From: CAYRWR01 sp964537555
GTDB taxonomy: Bacteria > Spirochaetota > Brevinematia > Brevinematales > CAYRWR01
DNA length: 64,000 nucleotides
Assembly (NCBI GenBank): GCA_964537555.1
Contig: CAZIAD010000010.1
Coordinates: forward strand, 34,379-98,378
Direction of reading: 5' to 3'
Part shown: in pieces, positions 8,048-17,149 of the stretch
Position numbering within the stretch: the stretch's first letter is position 1
How the letters are laid out: each line of letters opens with the position of its first letter
Position numbers and translations under genes: made by a program
Notes under the pieces: model-generated
What the model was told of the DNA's origin: nothing
Databases searched by the model: none
Seen by the model: the letters and a program-made list of their open reading frames with translations, nothing else

Positions 8048-9823
8048 CTAATTCAGTGGAGTAAATTCTACCCAACTATTGGCAAATATCACACGGGTAA
8101 TATAACCCTTCTTGCCCCAGTGATTGATAGTTCCGTAAGGAGTGCCGGACTGATTGATGTCGGTTTCCCAGGATTCAGATGAGCCTTCTCTCATAAAGGC
8201 CTTAAATTCAAACCAGTCGCCTACATTACCTTTCATCAATGCATCAAACTTCCACCAGTGATGTCCCCAGTGGTTTTCAGGATCTTCGCCATATCCGTCT
8301 ACCGCATAGGTCCGTTTGGTCCCCCAGCTGGAAGGCCAGCTATCTGTAGTCCAGTCCAGGGCAGATTCAGTGAACCAGTCCAGCGAATTGTCTGCCGCTT
8401 TTATAGAGGCGGTAGTGGCATTCAGTGTATTCAGGTAGGTAATAGGTTCTGCCATATCAGGATATACTGAAGGTACCAGTCCGGCATCATGTCCGCCTTT
8501 GATAAAGATATCCTGTCCGGAAACAGTCTCTTTGTACATAAATACGACTGCACGTACATCGTCGCCAATAGGGCCTGAACCAGTGGTCCACACAGCATAA
8601 TTGTTGCCTGAAGCTTTTAGAGTCCAACCGCTTCCCGGATTCCAGTCTCCGCCCCCGATCTTGACGGCTACTTTTCCGTCAATGATAGCAGCATACTTAC
8701 TGCCGTCAGCCACCTGTATGGCTACTGTAGATTCAGAATGGATACCCTGAGATTTTCTGACTGCGATCAGCTCATCTATGGCTGATTTCAGGCCCCAGTC
8801 ATAGTAATGGGTCCAGTAGACTGTAGGAATTCCCGGGTGAGTCAAAATATAGGCATATCCCTGCATCATTCCGGAAGAGGGGAAAGGCCAGTGATTCTGC
8901 CCGCCTCCAGGGCTGGCACCGGTATCGTGATTATCCACAAATGTCACCATCTTGGCAGGCCACCAGCCGATGCCTCCGATGGGTTTGCCTCCATCAGACA
9001 GACGCCAGTATTCACTGCGTTCCACAGCCAGCATAAGCTGCCACTTGGTAGTAAAGTCAAATGTGGCAGACTTGCCACCGGCTGCATTTACCCAGTCGAT
9101 CAGCTTTTGTTTATGATAATTTACACCTGAACCGGATGCATAATAGTCTCCGGTAATATCAGGCCAGTACTCTCCTACTGAAAGAGAAGGTGAAGTACCG
9201 TCATTGTAGAGGCCATTATAATACCCGCTGTAACCCTTGGTATAGTCGTATCTCCAGCCGTCATAGCCTATGGTATTTTTGAGCCAGTTCATCCACTCTA
9301 TTATGGAAGCCTGGACATAAGCCTTGGTATGGTCAATATCACGTGCCGCAGCATATCCCGCTCCCGTGTCCCAGGCTCCGGTAGACGCAGTCCACTCATC
9401 ATCCAGGGTCACGGAATCAGTTCCCCAGGTGGGTTCTGTGAAATCACCCCATCCCGTGGTCCCCACACGGTGATTGATCACGATATCAGCAATAGCATCT
9501 ACACCGCGATTATTAAGCTGTGCAATAGCATTCTGCAGCTGACTCTGGGTACCATATCCGGAATTCTGATTATACAGCTTACGGGGCAGATAACCCTCAT
9601 CGCTGCCTGAATCGCTGGAAGGGGGGAACCAAACTGCATCAAACTGGGCATCAGCAATACCCTGAGCGTTATTGGCGATCACATCCCACCACGGATAGGT
9701 GGCATGAGATTCCCAATGGAATCCCTGTAACATCACGGCTGAACTATGCCCATCATGTTCAGCAGCCCCGGCCATGCCCACCATGACCATCAACACCATC
9801 AATGCAAGCATCAATTTTTTCAT
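8048..9823 (-). CDS. Secreted alpha-amylase, GH13 (plant-type), with C-terminal shared module; copy 1
   Basis: A 591-residue exported enzyme predicted to hydrolyse alpha-1,4 links in starch or glycogen outside the cytoplasm. Residues 1-20 form a signal peptide ending in AGA. The GH13 domain (about 22-415) begins AVMLQGFHWESH, the mark of plant-type subfamily amylases. Catalytic residues are in DGWRYDYTKG (nucleophile Asp), SVGEYWPD (acid Glu) and FVDNHDTG (third Asp). Residues 423-591 form a module shared by five enzymes here, marked by DIFIKGGHDAGLVP and INHWGKKGYIT; it probably binds glucan, but I cannot name its family. Expressed from its own sigma-54 element and ended by its own terminator. 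Confidence 0.93.
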   Translation of the reverse strand: MKKLMLALMVLMVMVGMAGAAEHDGHSSAVMLQGFHWESHATYPWWDVIANNAQGIADAQFDAVWFPPSSDSGSDEGYLPRKLYNQNSGYGTQSQLQNAIAQLNNRGVDAIADIVINHRVGTTGWGDFTEPTWGTDSVTLDDEWTASTGAWDTGAGYAAARDIDHTKAYVQASIIEWMNWLKNTIGYDGWRYDYTKGYSGYYNGLYNDGTSPSLSVGEYWPDITGDYYASGSGVNYHKQKLIDWVNAAGGKSATFDFTTKWQLMLAVERSEYWRLSDGGKPIGGIGWWPAKMVTFVDNHDTGASPGGGQNHWPFPSSGMMQGYAYILTHPGIPTVYWTHYYDWGLKSAIDELIAVRKSQGIHSESTVAIQVADGSKYAAIIDGKVAVKIGGGDWNPGSGWTLKASGNNYAVWTTGSGPIGDDVRAVVFMYKETVSGQDIFIKGGHDAGLVPSVYPDMAEPITYLNTLNATTASIKAADNSLDWFTESALDWTTDSWPSSWGTKRTYAVDGYGEDPENHWGHHWWKFDALMKGNVGDWFEFKAFMREGSSESWETDINQSGTPYGTINHWGKKGYITRVIFANSWVEFTPLN

Positions 9824-9861
9824 TTCGTCTCTCCTTATTTATTGATTTGCAGTAAGATTAC

Positions 9862-9875
9862 TGCAAGCCCTTACA
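9862..9875 (-). promoter_or_regulatory. LacI/CcpA-like operator, amylase 1
   Basis: TGTAAGGGCTTGCA on the minus strand, a near-palindrome matching the cre/LacI-family style TGTAAGNGCTTACA. It begins exactly 7 bp after the -12 element, so it covers the predicted transcription start, a position expected for repression. Confidence 0.65.
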
Positions 9876-9882
9876 TGTTTCT

Positions 9883-9898
9883 TGCAATTTTTATGCCA
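9883..9898 (-). promoter_or_regulatory. Sigma-54 promoter, amylase 1
   Basis: TGGCATAAAAATTGCA on the minus strand matches the RpoN consensus TGGCAC-N5-TTGCA, with GG and GC separated by 10 bp. It lies about 60 bp before the ATG at 9823. Sister elements precede all other units of this locus. Confidence 0.85.
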
Positions 9899-9988
9899 AA
9901 ATATTTTTGAAAATTTCTATTTGCCTGTCTTATAAAGAGTTATAAGTTTCAAATTATTGTAAGTGTGCGTGATGAATGCTACACAATG

Positions 9989-9999
9989 TGCACCGTGCA
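9989..9999 (-). promoter_or_regulatory. Candidate activator site (UAS), amylase 1
   Basis: TGCACCGTGCA, a palindrome TGCAC-N-GTGCA, about 122 bp upstream of the predicted start. This is the usual range for a sigma-54 enhancer-binding protein site. The same palindrome recurs before amylase 2 and the first cassette. Confidence 0.55.
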
Positions 10000-10015
10000 A
10001 ATAATAATTGCGAAA

Positions 10016-10046
10016 TAAAAAGGCCGCCTCCTGAGGAGACGGCCTT
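10016..10046 (-). terminator. Terminator after amylase 2
   Basis: An interrupted hairpin with outer stem AAGGCCG/CGGCCTT and inner stem CTCC/GGAG, followed on the minus strand by TTTTTATTT. It lies 20 bp after the stop at 10067. Confidence 0.85.
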
Positions 10047-10066
10047 ATATCAGATTTAAGATCTAT

Positions 10067-11833
10067 TTACAGAGAGGTAAACTCAACCCAGCTGTTGGCA
10101 AATATCACACGGGTGATATAACCCTTCTTGCCCCAGTGATTGATTGTACTGTAAGGTGTACCGGACTGACTGATATCAGTCTCCCAGCTTTCAACGCCAT
10201 TTTGTCTCATAAAGGCTTTAAATTCATACCAGTCGCCTTTTGCACCCTGCATATTTACATCGAATTTCCACCAGTGCTGACCCCATTTATTTTCAGGATC
10301 TTCACCATATCCATCTACGGCATAGGTGCGCTTGGTTCCCCAGCTGGCAGGCCAAATATCGGTAGTCCAGTCCAGAGCTGACTCTGTACCCCAGTCCAGG
10401 CTGCTGTCGTTAGCCTTGATAGCTGCAGTAGTAGTATTCTTGGTATTCAGGTAAGTAATAGGCTCACTCATAGAAGGATATACTGAGGGTACCAGGCCGG
10501 CATCATGTCCACCTTTTACGAAAATGTCCTGTCCGGATACTGTCTGTTTCTGCATAAATATCACTGTTCTTACGCTTCCTCCGGGAGGGGGAGGAGGAGT
10601 AGTGCTCTTAGTCCATACTGCATAATTGTTCCCGGAAGCCGCAATAGTCCAGCCTGTTCCAGGAGTCCAGCTTCCACTACCTATCTTCACAGCTACTTTA
10701 TTGTCTATAATAGCAGCATACTTGGTAGAATCAGCTGCCTGAATCACCAGTGAACTGGTAGATGTAATGCCCTGAGCTTTTCTGATAGCAATCAGTTCAT
10801 TGATAGCAGTCTTCAGGCCCCAATCATAGTAATGTACCCAATAAACCATAGGGATTCCCGGATGTGTCAGGATATAAGCATACCCTTCCATTACTTTATC
10901 ACCAGGGAATGGCCAGTGATTCTGTCCACCAGGGGTGGAAGGGCCGGTGTCATGGTTATCCAGGAAGGTCACTGCCTTGGCAGGCCACCATCCGATCACA
11001 CCAGGAGCTTTTCCGGATCCGTCATTCAATCTCCAGTACTGACCCTGAACCGCTAATTGTAATATACCCTTAGTCGTAAAATCGAAAGAAGCAGATTTTC
11101 CACCGGCTGCATTTACCCAGTCGATGATCTGTTGACGGTGAGGGTTAGGATTATTTACATCAAGGTTGTCCCACAGCTCACCTACTGACATCACAGGGGC
11201 AGTAGCATCATTATAGATACCGTTGTAATAACCACTGTAACCCTTGGTATAGTCATATCTCCAGCCGTCGTACCCAATATATGATTTCAGCCAGCCCATC
11301 CATTGAATGATAGATGCCTGCACATAAGACTGTGTATGGTCAATATCACGGGCAGCAGCATATCCGCTACCTGTATCCCAGTTTCCACTGGATGCAGCCC
11401 ATTCATCATCCCTGGTCACTGAGTCAGTGCCCCAGGCCGGTTCAGTAAAGTCACCCCAGCCGGTAGTACCTACACGGTGATTGATCACTATATCTGCTAT
11501 GGCTTTTACACCCTGAGCATGCAATTGATTAATGGCATTTTTTAGCTGTGCCTCTGAGCCATAGGCGTTGGCCTGGACATACAGCTTACGAGGTAAATAA
11601 CCTTCATCACTGGCAGCATCAGATGAGGGAGGAAACCACACCATGCTAAAACCGCCCGCTTTTATATCCCCTGCTTTGGAAGCAATAATATTATACCAGT
11701 CACTCTGATGTGACTCCCAGTGGAACCCCTGCAGCATCACAGCGGAACTGTTTCCGTCATGTTCAGCAGCATTCATCATTGGTGCGATCACAAATACTAA
11801 TGCAGCAATCAGACCCAATACATACTTTTTCAT
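10067..11833 (-). CDS. Secreted alpha-amylase, GH13 (plant-type), with C-terminal shared module; copy 2
   Basis: A 588-residue paralogue of amylase 1, with the same order of signal peptide (1-22), GH13 (about 24-405), proline linker (TTPPPPPGG) and shared module (421-588). Catalytic motifs are DGWRYDYTKG, SVGELWDN and FLDNHDTG, all intact. It differs from copies 1 and 3 after the acid Glu: LWDNLDVNNPNPHRQQ replaces the YWPDITGDYYASGSG loop. This could alter a substrate-binding loop. The polyproline linker fits a flexible tether between catalytic and putative binding domains. Own sigma-54 element, operator and terminator. Confidence 0.93.
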   Translation of the reverse strand: MKKYVLGLIAALVFVIAPMMNAAEHDGNSSAVMLQGFHWESHQSDWYNIIASKAGDIKAGGFSMVWFPPSSDAASDEGYLPRKLYVQANAYGSEAQLKNAINQLHAQGVKAIADIVINHRVGTTGWGDFTEPAWGTDSVTRDDEWAASSGNWDTGSGYAAARDIDHTQSYVQASIIQWMGWLKSYIGYDGWRYDYTKGYSGYYNGIYNDATAPVMSVGELWDNLDVNNPNPHRQQIIDWVNAAGGKSASFDFTTKGILQLAVQGQYWRLNDGSGKAPGVIGWWPAKAVTFLDNHDTGPSTPGGQNHWPFPGDKVMEGYAYILTHPGIPMVYWVHYYDWGLKTAINELIAIRKAQGITSTSSLVIQAADSTKYAAIIDNKVAVKIGSGSWTPGTGWTIAASGNNYAVWTKSTTPPPPPGGSVRTVIFMQKQTVSGQDIFVKGGHDAGLVPSVYPSMSEPITYLNTKNTTTAAIKANDSSLDWGTESALDWTTDIWPASWGTKRTYAVDGYGEDPENKWGQHWWKFDVNMQGAKGDWYEFKAFMRQNGVESWETDISQSGTPYSTINHWGKKGYITRVIFANSWVEFTSL

Positions 11834-11868
11834 AATGCCTCTCCTTTGAATATTACTTACAAATAACC

Positions 11869-11882
11869 TGTAAGCTCTTACA
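11869..11882 (-). promoter_or_regulatory. LacI/CcpA-like operator, amylase 2
   Basis: TGTAAGAGCTTACA on the minus strand, symmetric at all but its two central bases. It sits 7 bp downstream of the -12 element, over the predicted start. Confidence 0.7.
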
Positions 11883-11889
11883 GTATAAT

Positions 11890-11905
11890 TGCAATTATTG
11901 TGCCA
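11890..11905 (-). promoter_or_regulatory. Sigma-54 promoter, amylase 2
   Basis: TGGCACAATAATTGCA on the minus strand, an exact match to the RpoN consensus TGGCAC-N5-TTGCA. It lies 57 bp before the ATG at 11833. Confidence 0.9.
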
Positions 11906-11962
11906 GACGGTTTATGGTTTCATAACTCTATAATATAAAAGGAGTTAGGTTTTCAGTATTAT

Positions 11963-12004
11963 TGCACATGTGCACTTCAGTGCAGATTTCGTGTGCACGG
12001 TGCA
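11963..12004 (-). promoter_or_regulatory. Candidate activator sites (UAS), amylase 2
   Basis: Three symmetric elements built from TGCAC half-sites: TGCACATGTGCA (11963-11974), TGCAC-N4-GTGCA (11971-11984) and TGCACGGTGCA (11994-12004). They are centred about 90-120 bp upstream of the predicted start and look like enhancer-binding protein sites. The rest of the 322-bp gap up to 12155 shows only the terminator of amylase 3. Confidence 0.6.
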
Positions 12005-12095
12005 TATTTCTGTGCAGCTAATTTATTAACTGACAATGATATATAAACGAATTTGTTATTTTGTATTATTTCTAAAAATGATTGTATTACCTATA

Positions 12096-12129
12096 AAATA
12101 AAAAAGGAGCTGCATTACGCAGCCCCTTT
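12096..12129 (-). terminator. Terminator after amylase 3
   Basis: Hairpin AAAGG-GCTGC with GCAGC-CCTTT around a 5-base loop (one bulge), followed by a T-rich run on the minus strand, 27 bp after the stop at 12156. Confidence 0.85.
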
Positions 12130-12155
12130 GAAACACACCTTTTTTTACGGAATTT

Positions 12156-13934
12156 TTATAATGATATAAACTCCACCCAGTTCTCTGAGAACCTGACCCG
12201 GGTGATATAACCTTTTTTACCCCAGTGATTTATAGTACTCTGAGGTGTACCGGACTGACCGATATTAGGTTCCCAGGTCTCTGATGTTCCCTGTCTCAGG
12301 AATGCCTTAAATTCAAACCAGTTTCCTGCAGAACCAGTCATATTTACATCAAACTTCCACCAATGAGTGCCCCATTTGTTTTCAGGGTCTTCACCATAAC
12401 CATCGGTAGCATAGGTCTTTTTGGCTCCCCAGCTGGAGGGCCACACATTACAGGTCCAGTCCAGGGCAGACTCGGTGCCCCAGTCCAGACTGGCATCGTT
12501 GGCTTTTATAGAAGCAGTAGTAGTATTTTTAGTATTGAGATAAGTGATAGGCTCACTCATGCTGGGATAGCTTCCCGGAACCAGTCCGGCATCATGCCCC
12601 CCTTTAATGAAGATATCCTGGCCGGTAACTGTCTCTTTGTACATATATACTACGGTACGTACGGTTCCACTGGGTGGAGGGGGAGTACTGCTCTTAGTCC
12701 AGACAGTATACTTGTTTCCTGAGGCAGCCTGTGTCCACCCGGTCCCCGGGCTCCAGCTACCCGCACCGATCTTGACCGCTACCTTATTATCAATGATGGC
12801 AGCATATTTACTACTATCTGCTACCTGTATAGCGACTGTAGAGGTAGAGGTCAGGCCCTGGGTCTTTCTGATATTGATCAGGTCTTTAATATTCTGTTTA
12901 ACCCCATAATCATAGAAATGAGGCCAGTATACACTGGGGATTCCCGGGTGAGTCAGGATGTAAGCATAACCCTGCATGATCTCAGCAGAGGGAAAAGGCC
13001 AGTGATCCTGTCCGCCACCGGGGCTGGATCCTGTATCATGATTATCTATAAAGGTGACCATCTTGGCAGGCCAGTAGCCGATACCACCGATACACTTGGT
13101 ACCATCTTTGAGACGCCAGTACTCATTGCGCTGTACAGCCAGCATAAGCTGCCACTTTGTGGTAAAGTCAAAGGTGGCAGATTTGCCATTGGCAGCATTT
13201 ACCCAATCCATCAGTTTCTGGCGATGGTAGTTGACACCGCTGCCGGACGCATAATAGTCACCGGTAATATCGGGCCAGTACTCCCCTACACTCATCTGGG
13301 GGGCTGTGGCATCGTTATAAATACCGTTGTAATATCCGGAATAGCCCTTGGTGTAGTCATAACGCCATCCCTTGTAACCTATGGTATTCTTCATCCACTT
13401 CATCCAGTTGATGATGGAAGTCTGCACATAAGCCTTAGTGTGGTCTATGTCCCGGGCTGCGGCATAACCCGCGCCGGTATCATTAGCCCCGGTAGCCCCG
13501 GTCCACTCATCATTTCCACACACTGAGTCACTGCCCCAGGTAGGCTGAGTAAAATCGCCCCATCCGGTAGTCCCTACCCGGTGATTGATAACGATATCAG
13601 CGATCGATATCACACCCCGGTTATTCAGCTGCGTAATAGCATTCTGCAGCTGAGACTGGGTACCATACTTACTAGTCTGCACCTCCAGCTTACGCGGGAG
13701 ATAGCCCTGATCGCTGCCGGCATCACCGGAGGGGGGAAACCACACCATAGTATACCCCGCACTCTGGATATCAGCCGCCTTGTTGGCGATCTCATTCCAC
13801 CATGAGCTCGATGTCCAGGAATTCCAATGGAAGCCCTGTAGCATCACAGCCTTACTGTTCCCGTCATGTTCTGCACCATGGCTGAGGTTAAAGCCGAACA
13901 TGAGTACCAGCACTAACAACACTCTCTTTTTCAT
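12156..13934 (-). CDS. Secreted alpha-amylase, GH13 (plant-type), with C-terminal shared module; copy 3
   Basis: A 592-residue paralogue of the two preceding amylases. It has a signal peptide (1-20), a GH13 domain opening with AVMLQGFHWNSW, a TPPPPSG linker and the shared module (about 425-592). Catalytic motifs DGWRYDYTKG, SVGEYWPD and FIDNHDTG are intact. Compared with copies 1 and 2 it carries extra cysteines (for example SVCGNDEW and DWTCNVW) that might form disulphides outside the cell. The transcript has a long leader of about 190 bases resembling that of the second cassette at 22050. Own sigma-54 element. Confidence 0.93.
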   Translation of the reverse strand: MKKRVLLVLVLMFGFNLSHGAEHDGNSKAVMLQGFHWNSWTSSSWWNEIANKAADIQSAGYTMVWFPPSGDAGSDQGYLPRKLEVQTSKYGTQSQLQNAITQLNNRGVISIADIVINHRVGTTGWGDFTQPTWGSDSVCGNDEWTGATGANDTGAGYAAARDIDHTKAYVQTSIINWMKWMKNTIGYKGWRYDYTKGYSGYYNGIYNDATAPQMSVGEYWPDITGDYYASGSGVNYHRQKLMDWVNAANGKSATFDFTTKWQLMLAVQRNEYWRLKDGTKCIGGIGYWPAKMVTFIDNHDTGSSPGGGQDHWPFPSAEIMQGYAYILTHPGIPSVYWPHFYDYGVKQNIKDLINIRKTQGLTSTSTVAIQVADSSKYAAIIDNKVAVKIGAGSWSPGTGWTQAASGNKYTVWTKSSTPPPPSGTVRTVVYMYKETVTGQDIFIKGGHDAGLVPGSYPSMSEPITYLNTKNTTTASIKANDASLDWGTESALDWTCNVWPSSWGAKKTYATDGYGEDPENKWGTHWWKFDVNMTGSAGNWFEFKAFLRQGTSETWEPNIGQSGTPQSTINHWGKKGYITRVRFSENWVEFISL

Positions 13935-14120
13935 AGTACTCTCCTTTTCTGATTTATACAGTACTTTTTCTTTTTAAAATGACAAAAATGAGGTTTCACA
14001 AATGCAGGCGGTTAAGAATGGAATGGGTAAGACATGTTATCTTTTCACCATAACCCATTATTCATTCATTCGTTCGCTTAATCACTTCTTCATTACCAAA
14101 AACGTTTCCGGTCTGCCCAC
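13935..14120 (-). other. Long 5' leader of amylase 3, similar to leader at 22051-22239
   Basis: A gene-free stretch between the predicted start and the ATG. It shares blocks with the leader of the second cassette: AAAAGGAGAGT before the ATG, and AATGGGTTATGGTG further upstream, followed by a weak inverted repeat in each. Only these blocks are conserved. Either a recent duplication of the leader or a retained RNA element would explain this. Confidence 0.45.
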
Positions 14121-14134
14121 CGTGAGCGCTTACA
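14121..14134 (-). promoter_or_regulatory. LacI/CcpA-like operator, amylase 3
   Basis: TGTAAGCGCTCACG on the minus strand, close to the consensus TGTAAGNGCTTACA. It starts 7 bp downstream of the -12 element. Confidence 0.6.
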
Positions 14135-14141
14135 CATATAT

Positions 14142-14157
14142 TGCAATTAGTATGCCA
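14142..14157 (-). promoter_or_regulatory. Sigma-54 promoter, amylase 3
   Basis: TGGCATACTAATTGCA on the minus strand, with GG and GC 10 bp apart as RpoN requires. About 208 bp before the ATG. Only degenerate TGTGCA-type half-sites (from 14233) are visible upstream as activator candidates. Confidence 0.85.
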
Positions 14158-14265
14158 TTTTAAAACTAAATTCGTAATTTCATATACTGCAATACTATTC
14201 TATTTTTAAGATTGACATGAGGATTAAAAATCTGTGCAATAAAAAGTGCGCCCTGCCTTTTGCAA

Positions 14266-14299
14266 CAAAAAAAAAGGGCTGCCCAAATGGCAGCCCTTT
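14266..14299 (-). terminator. Terminator after first cassette
   Basis: An 11-bp perfect stem (AAAGGGCTGCC / GGCAGCCCTTT, loop 5) with a run of T on the minus strand, 16 bp after the stop at 14316. Confidence 0.93.
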
Positions 14300-14315
14300 G
14301 CTCTTACTTTTTCGA

Positions 14316-17135
14316 CTATTGCTGGAAGATAATACCTGATGAACCCTGAATGGTCACGGTAGCTTTATAGTTTACTACACTGATAGTAGAAGTTCCATTC
14401 ACATAGTTCTCGCCTATCACCTTGGTCCAGGTACCATTAGCAGGGAAGCCCAGAGACACAGTACGTGAAGAGGAGTTCAGATTCAAGAGTATTACAAACT
14501 TCTTGTCTGTGGGTCCGGCTGTCATTGAATATCCGATGACATTGGCATCACCGGTCCAGGGGGTATACTGCCATGCAAATCCGCTTTCATTGGCCGGGCG
14601 CAAGGCAGGATTATTCTTACGCAGAGTAAATACTCCTGCATAATAATTTTTAATATCACTAAAGGTATTCAGGTAAGACCAATCCAGGGGTATCTCAGAG
14701 ATGTCCTGTCCTTCTCTGGGTCTCAGGAATTCCTGGCCCATCCACAGCATGGGTACACCCATAGAGGTAGCCAGCATCACAGCGGCAGCTCTGGTTCTCC
14801 ATTTTTTTCCTTCGTCATTGAACCCAGCGATCCCCAGCAGTCTGCCCAGAGTATCTTCATCATGTGATTCAACATAGTTCAGGGCTTCTACCGGACTGGC
14901 TGCCCAACCCTCATCTTTAGAATAATAGATATGGCTGGCCATTCCATTCATGTTGGCACCATTCCAGTTACACAGGAGGTCGATACCATAGTCATGATAT
15001 CCGTCAGCCCACTGTCCACCCCAGGTCCGCAGTGCAGTATTATTAGGAAGGTTTTCATAATTAAAGTATACATTAGGGTCAATAGCGGAACAATGGTTCT
15101 TTACAGCATAGATAAAGTTATAGTCTATCCATCCGTTACCGGTAGCATCAAATCTGAATCCGTCGATGTGATATTCTTTCATCCACATTTCCAGGTTGTC
15201 TTTTCCTAAGCGCTGTACAATGGGATGAGCGGTATTGAGCCGGTTACCCCAGGGTGTAGCCCCGCTGAAATATGCCACATTATCTATTGTCCAGAGCCAG
15301 TTATCGTTGTTGGCAGTATGGTTGAATACCATATCCAGCACAACAGCAATGCCGTGGTTGTGGGCGGCATTTACCAGCTCTTTGAGCTGATCCACACCGT
15401 TCTGGCCTACCAGAGGATCTTTGGCATATCCGCTCTCGGGAGCAAAGAACAGAGAAGTGTTATATCCCCATCCATATCCGGCATCGGGGAACTCAGATAT
15501 AGGCATAAGCTCAATAGCAGTGATACCCAGACTCTGCAGATAAGGCAGTTTTTCAATCACACCGGCATATTTACCCCGGTTTACTGAGGATACAGTGGTG
15601 TCTGCAGAAGTCAGGTCTTTTATATGCAATTCATAGATTGAATAATAGGACCATCCCGGTCTGCCCCAGCTGCTGTCAGTCCAGTTAAATGTAGAATGAT
15701 CTACTACAACTGAGTTACCACCGGACCATCGGTTATACTGAGAGTAAGGGTCTGCAGTCACTGTAACCTGGTCGATGACAAACTTATATTCTGATCCTTT
15801 TACAGCAGTAGGTACAAATCCCCACCACACCTGATCATTGATTCCACCCACTATTTTAGTCAAAGGAGTCTCTGTGGTCACTCCGCCTGTGGTGACTCTT
15901 ACTTTAACACTGGAGGCCAGTCTCTGCCAGATGGCAAACTGGGTTCCGTTTGAATAGAGCTTAGCTCCCAGATTTCCGCTGAAATATCCCGGATGGGGAT
16001 TAGACCCGCCATCTATAACAGATACAGTGGCAGTGGTAGTAGCAGTAGTAGTCCCATCAGATACCTGTACTCTAATGGTCTTGGTACCAATAGTAGAATA
16101 GGATGTAGTAGCTGTAGCACTGCTGGAATAAGCGGTATCATAGGTACCATTATTATCCCAGTCAAATCTGTACTGCAGGGCATCACCATCAACATCACTG
16201 GAAGCTGAAGCATTGGCAGTCACAGTTCCATTTTTAGATACGGTAGTAGGACTCACTGTCAAAGCAGCTACCGGTGCAGTATTATTCACAGTAACAGTCA
16301 CTGTTTTGGTAGCAGTGAGAGTACCGTCGGATACTTCGACTCTTACTGTCTTGGTACCTTTTGAAGTGTATTTATGAGTGAGGGAGGCGGTTGTGGAAAG
16401 TGCAGTGTCATACGTCCCGTCATTCTCCCAGTCAAATCTGTATTTTAAAGTATCTCCATCCGGATCAGTGGATGCGCCGGCATTAAAGGTAAAAGTAGTG
16501 GCAATAGTCCCGGATGTAGGAGTAGCACTTAAAGCGGCTACCGGTGCCCGGTTAACCGGGACATTGAGGGCTACAAACTCTACCCAGTTTTCGGCAAAAC
16601 GTACTTTGGTGATATATCCTTTCTTACCCCAGTGGTTGATAGTTGCATAAGGAGTACCGGCCTGAGCGATATTAATTTCCCATGATTCAGCTGCACCTTC
16701 TCTCATGAAGGCCTTAAACTCATACCAGTCACCGGCTACACCGGTCATATCTACGTCAAATTTCCACCAGTGCAGGCCCATAGTATTTTCGGGGTCTTCA
16801 CCATATCCGTCTACCGCATAGGTCTTCTTAGCACCCCATGCTACAGGCCAGAGATTACAGGTCCAGTCCAGAGCCGATTCTGTACCCCAGTCCAGGGATG
16901 CGTCATTGGCTTTGATAGCAGCAGTAGTCGTATTTTTAGTGTTAAAATAGGTGATAGGCTCACTCATAGAGGTGTAGGGTGTAGGTACCAGTCCGGCATC
17001 ATGCCCACCCTTGATAAAGATATCCTGTCCGGTCACAGTCTGCTTGTACATAAACACTACGGTACGGACAGCGAAAGCAGAGCTGGCTGATAGTACCATG
17101 AGTGCAGTCAATAATAGATTTCTTAATGTTTTCAT
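14316..17135 (-). CDS. Secreted multidomain GH13 enzyme (pullulanase/branching-type) with N-terminal shared module and two PKD domains
   Basis: A 939-residue exported protein. Order: signal peptide (1-22, ending SAFA), the shared module (about 23-190), two PKD beta-sandwich domains (about 195-283 and 285-375), a CBM48-like N domain (GAKLYSNGTQFAIWQR) and GH13 (about 470-860) with a C-terminal beta domain. GH13 motifs are VVLDMVFNHT, DGFRFDAT (nucleophile Asp), NYENLP (probable acid Glu) and VESHDED (third Asp). YGWGYNTSLFFAPE recalls the YNWGYDP region of type I pullulanases and related debranching or branching enzymes. A role in attacking branched alpha-glucan is inferred. It follows the small jelly-roll gene by 14 bp. 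Confidence 0.88.
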   Translation of the reverse strand: MKTLRNLLLTALMVLSASSAFAVRTVVFMYKQTVTGQDIFIKGGHDAGLVPTPYTSMSEPITYFNTKNTTTAAIKANDASLDWGTESALDWTCNLWPVAWGAKKTYAVDGYGEDPENTMGLHWWKFDVDMTGVAGDWYEFKAFMREGAAESWEINIAQAGTPYATINHWGKKGYITKVRFAENWVEFVALNVPVNRAPVAALSATPTSGTIATTFTFNAGASTDPDGDTLKYRFDWENDGTYDTALSTTASLTHKYTSKGTKTVRVEVSDGTLTATKTVTVTVNNTAPVAALTVSPTTVSKNGTVTANASASSDVDGDALQYRFDWDNNGTYDTAYSSSATATTSYSTIGTKTIRVQVSDGTTTATTTATVSVIDGGSNPHPGYFSGNLGAKLYSNGTQFAIWQRLASSVKVRVTTGGVTTETPLTKIVGGINDQVWWGFVPTAVKGSEYKFVIDQVTVTADPYSQYNRWSGGNSVVVDHSTFNWTDSSWGRPGWSYYSIYELHIKDLTSADTTVSSVNRGKYAGVIEKLPYLQSLGITAIELMPISEFPDAGYGWGYNTSLFFAPESGYAKDPLVGQNGVDQLKELVNAAHNHGIAVVLDMVFNHTANNDNWLWTIDNVAYFSGATPWGNRLNTAHPIVQRLGKDNLEMWMKEYHIDGFRFDATGNGWIDYNFIYAVKNHCSAIDPNVYFNYENLPNNTALRTWGGQWADGYHDYGIDLLCNWNGANMNGMASHIYYSKDEGWAASPVEALNYVESHDEDTLGRLLGIAGFNDEGKKWRTRAAAVMLATSMGVPMLWMGQEFLRPREGQDISEIPLDWSYLNTFSDIKNYYAGVFTLRKNNPALRPANESGFAWQYTPWTGDANVIGYSMTAGPTDKKFVILLNLNSSSRTVSLGFPANGTWTKVIGENYVNGTSTISVVNYKATVTIQGSSGIIFQQ

Positions 17136-17149
17136 TTTTTCACTCCCTT

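Noticed and set aside
9778..9815. Tandem CAT/ACC-like repeats near the amylase 1 start
   Set aside because: They encode the Met/Val/Leu-rich signal peptide and are not a DNA repeat element.
8048..13934. Amylase triplet considered as a transposon-carried array
   Set aside because: No transposase, terminal inverted repeats or target-site duplications were seen; each copy has its own promoter and terminator, so ordinary tandem duplication explains it.
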